Shown one piece after another: positions 6,507 through 8,805 of a stretch of 8,805 nucleotides of DNA. Within the stretch, counting starts at the first letter, position 1. Every line of letters starts with the position of its first letter. The DNA is from Gemmatimonadales bacterium (GTDB lineage: Bacteria; Gemmatimonadota; Gemmatimonadetes; Gemmatimonadales; GWC2-71-9). The DNA is taken from the NCBI GenBank assembly GCA_013812695.1, contig JACCSZ010000062.1:1-8805 (forward strand), read 5' to 3'. Below the pieces are notes generated by a model. That model was not told where the DNA came from and ran no database searches. It was given only the letters and a program-made list of their open reading frames with translations. A program made the translations under genes and the position numbers.

Positions 6507-7547
6507 TCAGTTGCTTGCGATCGACTTGCCGCCGGCCTTCAACGTCGGGAGACGCGCCTCGATGAGCCCGACGACTTCCTTGGGCAGCGAGGCGTAGTGC
6601 AGGTCGTTGGCCATCACCTGCGCTTCCGGCGTGATCATCCAAGTGAGAAAATCCTTCAGCAGCTTGGCCTTGGCCGGGTTCTTCGCATCCTTCGGCACGA
6701 GCAGCCAGGTGAAGGACGAGATCGGGTAGGAAGCGGCGCCTGGGGCGTTGGTGATCGACACCCTGAAATCCGTGTTCTTCGTCAGCTTGGCGCTTGCCGC
6801 GGCGGCCGTCACCGATTCGAGCGAGGGCTCGACAAATTTTCCTTCAGCGTTCTTGATGGCTCCGTACGGTAGCTTGTTCGAGATCGCGTAGATCAGCTCG
6901 ACGTAGCCGACGGCCCCCTCGACCTGCTTGACCTGCTGGGTCACCCCCTCGTTGCCCTTGCCACCGAGCCCAACTGGCCAGTTGACGGACGTAGCGTACC
7001 CGACTTTGTCCTTCCACTCGCGCGAGAATTTGTTCAGGTAGTCGGTAAAGACGTATGTCGTGCCGGAACCGTCCGACCGGTGGACGACGATCAGGTCGAT
7101 GTCGGGAAGCTTGGCGCCCGGGTTCAGCGCGGCGATCCGCTTGTCGTTCCACTTGGTGATCCGGCCCATGAAGATGTCCACCAGGGTATTGCCGTCGAAC
7201 TTCAGCTTGGTGTCGCCGACGCCGGGCAGGTTGTACGTGACCACGACGGCTCCCATCACCGTGGGCACGTGCAGGACGTTGGCATTGGTCGCGGCGATCT
7301 GCGACTCGTTCATCGGGCCGTCGGTGGCGCCGAAGTCCACGGTGCCCTCGGTGAACTGGCGGATGCCGCCGCCCGAGCCGATCGACTGGTAGTTGATCTG
7401 GACGCTGGTCTTCTTGTTGTAGGCGTCAAACCACTTGGTGTAGATCGGATTCGGGAAGGTGGCCCCCGCCCCGGTCAACGTCTGGGCGCCGGCAAGCGGC
7501 GGTGCCAACAGCATGGCGCCGGCGACCAGCAGAGTCTTCGTAGTCAT
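6507..7547 (-). CDS. pstS: Phosphate-binding protein PstS (first copy, secreted)
   Basis: Soluble periplasmic phosphate receptor of the Pst importer, 346 residues. The N-terminus is a Sec signal peptide (MTTK, hydrophobic core, AGA before Gln22), with no lipobox Cys. The mature protein opens directly with TLTGAGATFPNPIY. Positions equivalent to the E. coli PstS ligands are all present: Thr30, Phe31, Ser58, Asp76, and Arg157, Ser161, Gly162 and Thr163 in HRSDGSGTT. Other family blocks include GLGGKGNEGV (193-202) and SITNAPGAASYPISSFTW (264-281). The C-terminal tail after residue 333 is short and basic. The ATG at 7547 has GAGGA eight bases upstream, and only 19 bases separate it from the porin stop, so the two are almost certainly co-transcribed. 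A terminator-like hairpin follows. By eye about two thirds of its residues match the lipoprotein PstS downstream. Confidence 0.97.
   Translation of the reverse strand: MTTKTLLVAGAMLLAPPLAGAQTLTGAGATFPNPIYTKWFDAYNKKTSVQINYQSIGSGGGIRQFTEGTVDFGATDGPMNESQIAATNANVLHVPTVMGAVVVTYNLPGVGDTKLKFDGNTLVDIFMGRITKWNDKRIAALNPGAKLPDIDLIVVHRSDGSGTTYVFTDYLNKFSREWKDKVGYATSVNWPVGLGGKGNEGVTQQVKQVEGAVGYVELIYAISNKLPYGAIKNAEGKFVEPSLESVTAAAASAKLTKNTDFRVSITNAPGAASYPISSFTWLLVPKDAKNPAKAKLLKDFLTWMITPEAQVMANDLHYASLPKEVVGLIEARLPTLKAGGKSIASN
7311..7400 (-). repeat. 90-base near-identical tract, copy in pstS1
   Basis: Partner of 6095-6184 at a constant offset of 1216 bases, in the same codon phase. It encodes residues 50-79 of PstS1, including ligand residues Ser58 and Asp76. 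Confidence 0.85.
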
Positions 7548-7555
7548 TAGTCGTG

Positions 7556-7560
7556 TCCTC
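7556..7560 (-). promoter_or_regulatory. Ribosome-binding site of pstS1
   Basis: GAGGA on the minus strand, eight bases before the pstS1 ATG, in the 19-base gap after the porin stop. It is stronger than the sites ahead of pstC, pstB1 and ppx, which fits the high copy number expected of a binding protein. Confidence 0.65.
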
Positions 7561-7566
7561 GAGGTA

Positions 7567-8751
7567 TCAGAAGTTCACTGCCAGCATGCTCCGGATCCCG
7601 CTGATGCTCTCGGCGTCCGCGGCTTGGAAGCTTTCCCGCTCGTAGACCACCCGGATCCAGGCGCGACTCGACATGTACAGGCCGAGCCCAGCCGTCAGCG
7701 TCGTGGTGCGGTCGTCCTCGGCATCGGTGTTGGGATCGGCGATGTCGAAGCGAACCGCTGGCTCGAACGCGTAGAGCCACGCCGTCGGGCTGGTGGTGCG
7801 GATGTTGTAGGCGGCCACGGCCTGAAAGCCCTGCATGTCGAGCTTGGACGCGGTGGCGTCGTTGCCGTGCAGGTATTCGGCCAGGGCGAAGAGCCCTTCG
7901 TCGCCTGGCTTGCCCCACTGCGCGTCGATGTCGAAGGCGTAGTTCGTGAAGCTCGAATCCGGCACGCCGCCGACCGCGACGATGCCGTCGTGCGCGAACC
8001 AGGACGCGCCCACGTCGAGCTTGGACGTGATTCCAACGGTGCCGCGCGCCCCGAAGCTCTTCTTGTCGTTGACGTCGTTCAGGCTCTCGCCCTGCCCGTT
8101 GTAGGCGCCGAATTTGAGGGTCACCAGCCGCACGTCGTCCAGCTTGTGCTCGAGCCGCACGCTGGCCCCGACGTCATGCGAGAGGAAGCCGGCGGAGGTG
8201 AAGATGTCGTTGGACGCACGGGCGAGGAGGCCCTGCCCCGCGCCCCGCTCGATCGAGGGCAGGTTGTTCGACGAGGTCAGCTCGTACCGGCTCACCGGAC
8301 GCTTCTCCTGCCCGCCCCGGAAGTACAGCGCGGTCGGGGCCCCTTCCTTGGCGAACCGGACGTCGATGTAGGCGTCCCGGAGGCGCAACCCGCTCCGGCC
8401 GGTGGTCCGGCAGGTGATCGTCGGCGTGCCGCCGCCGACCGGAACGGCCGACGAGGTGCAGCTCGTGGCCACGCCCGACAGGTTGCGGCCGCCCTCGAAC
8501 GACGGCTGGACGTACACGCTGACGTTCTCGGAGATGTTGCCCCGCGCCTCGATCCGGGCGCGGCGGGTGAACACGTTGTTCCGCGGGCCCACGGTCGCCG
8601 CGTACGCCTCGTTGCCGAAGTAGTAGAACTGCTCCTGCAGGCGGCCGGACAGCCTGACGTTCGGGTAGGTCGTTTGGGCGTGCGCGAGGCTGACTCCCGC
8701 CAGCAGCGCGAACGACACTCCTCCCAGAAACTTCCGAGCCAGCACTCGCAT
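7567..8751 (-). CDS. Outer-membrane porin, phosphate-selective O/P type
   Basis: Predicted outer-membrane beta-barrel that would admit phosphate to the periplasm. From the start at 8751 it has 394 residues, somewhat shorter than Pseudomonas OprP. The signal peptide is MRVLARK, a hydrophobic core, then AHA before Gln26. The body is alternating hydrophobic/polar strands with aromatic girdle residues (for example LQEQFYYFGNEAY, ARIEARGNISENVSVYVQPSFEGG, GLRLRDAYIDVRF), and the last residue is Phe, the usual barrel-assembly signal. These blocks resemble the O/P porin family; phosphate selectivity itself is inferred from its place at the head of a pst operon. A loop holds the only two cysteines of the mature protein, Cys98 and Cys114. 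The frame opens at 8778, but the ATG at 8751 begins the signal peptide and has GAGGGAG just upstream, so it is preferred. Confidence 0.86.
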   Translation of the reverse strand: MRVLARKFLGGVSFALLAGVSLAHAQTTYPNVRLSGRLQEQFYYFGNEAYAATVGPRNNVFTRRARIEARGNISENVSVYVQPSFEGGRNLSGVATSCTSSAVPVGGGTPTITCRTTGRSGLRLRDAYIDVRFAKEGAPTALYFRGGQEKRPVSRYELTSSNNLPSIERGAGQGLLARASNDIFTSAGFLSHDVGASVRLEHKLDDVRLVTLKFGAYNGQGESLNDVNDKKSFGARGTVGITSKLDVGASWFAHDGIVAVGGVPDSSFTNYAFDIDAQWGKPGDEGLFALAEYLHGNDATASKLDMQGFQAVAAYNIRTTSPTAWLYAFEPAVRFDIADPNTDAEDDRTTTLTAGLGLYMSSRAWIRVVYERESFQAADAESISGIRSMLAVNF

Positions 8752-8754
8752 GCG

Positions 8755-8761
8755 CTCCCTC
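8755..8761 (-). promoter_or_regulatory. Ribosome-binding site of the porin gene
   Basis: GAGGGAG on the minus strand; its GAGG core lies six bases before the ATG at 8751. The in-frame ATG at 8778 has no such site, so this decides the start. Confidence 0.7.
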
Positions 8762-8805
8762 GAATGTGTGATGACCATCGGGATAGTCGACCGCGGCGTA
8801 CGAAG

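Noticed and set aside
8752..8805. Promoter or Pho box ahead of the porin gene
   Set aside because: Only 54 bases precede the start. I found no paired -35/-10 elements and only a single TGGTCAT with no partner 11 bases away. The operon promoter probably lies beyond the right edge.

Overview
The window carries one gene cluster for high-affinity phosphate acquisition, all transcribed on the minus strand (right to left). In transcription order it holds an outer-membrane porin of the phosphate-selective O/P type, a secreted PstS, a hairpin, a second PstS that is a lipoprotein, a second hairpin, then pstC, pstA, two different pstB genes, phoU, and a ppx/GppA-family exopolyphosphatase that runs off the left edge. 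There is no intergenic gap over 110 bases. The long plus-strand open frames are high-GC shadows of these genes.

The organism is a Gram-negative-type (diderm) bacterium: there is an outer-membrane beta-barrel with a C-terminal Phe and a lipoprotein signal. The DNA is GC-rich (roughly two thirds by eye), with strong G/C preference at third codon positions and purine-rich Shine-Dalgarno sites. Gemmatimonadota, or another high-GC diderm phylum, would fit, but this is an impression from protein style and was not established by a search.

Layout and coupling: porin (7567-8751) and pstS1 (6507-7547) lie 19 bases apart. A 109-base gap with a strong inverted repeat and short U-run separates pstS1 from pstS2 (5321-6397). 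A 56-base gap with another hairpin precedes pstC (4272-5264). From pstC on, every junction overlaps: pstC/pstA by 4 bases (GTGA), pstA/pstB1 by 8, pstB1/pstB2 by 4 (ATGA), pstB2/phoU by 4 (ATGA), phoU/ppx by 4 (GTGA). This implies one translationally coupled block. Three starts (porin, pstS2, pstB2) are placed downstream of the longest open frame, and two genes (pstA, ppx) start with GTG.

How it works together: the porin would let phosphate cross the outer membrane. Soluble and membrane-tethered PstS would bind it in the periplasm. PstC and PstA form the inner-membrane channel, powered by PstB ATPases. PhoU reports the transport state to the Pho sensor system (no sensor or regulator gene is visible here). 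Ppx would release phosphate from polyphosphate, joining uptake to storage.

I see no wholly undescribed system. The points of interest are the paired paralogs (two PstS with different anchoring, two PstB), a near-identical 90-base tract shared by the two pstS genes, the hairpins after each pstS, and ribosome-binding sites written inside the conserved PstB C-terminal codons.
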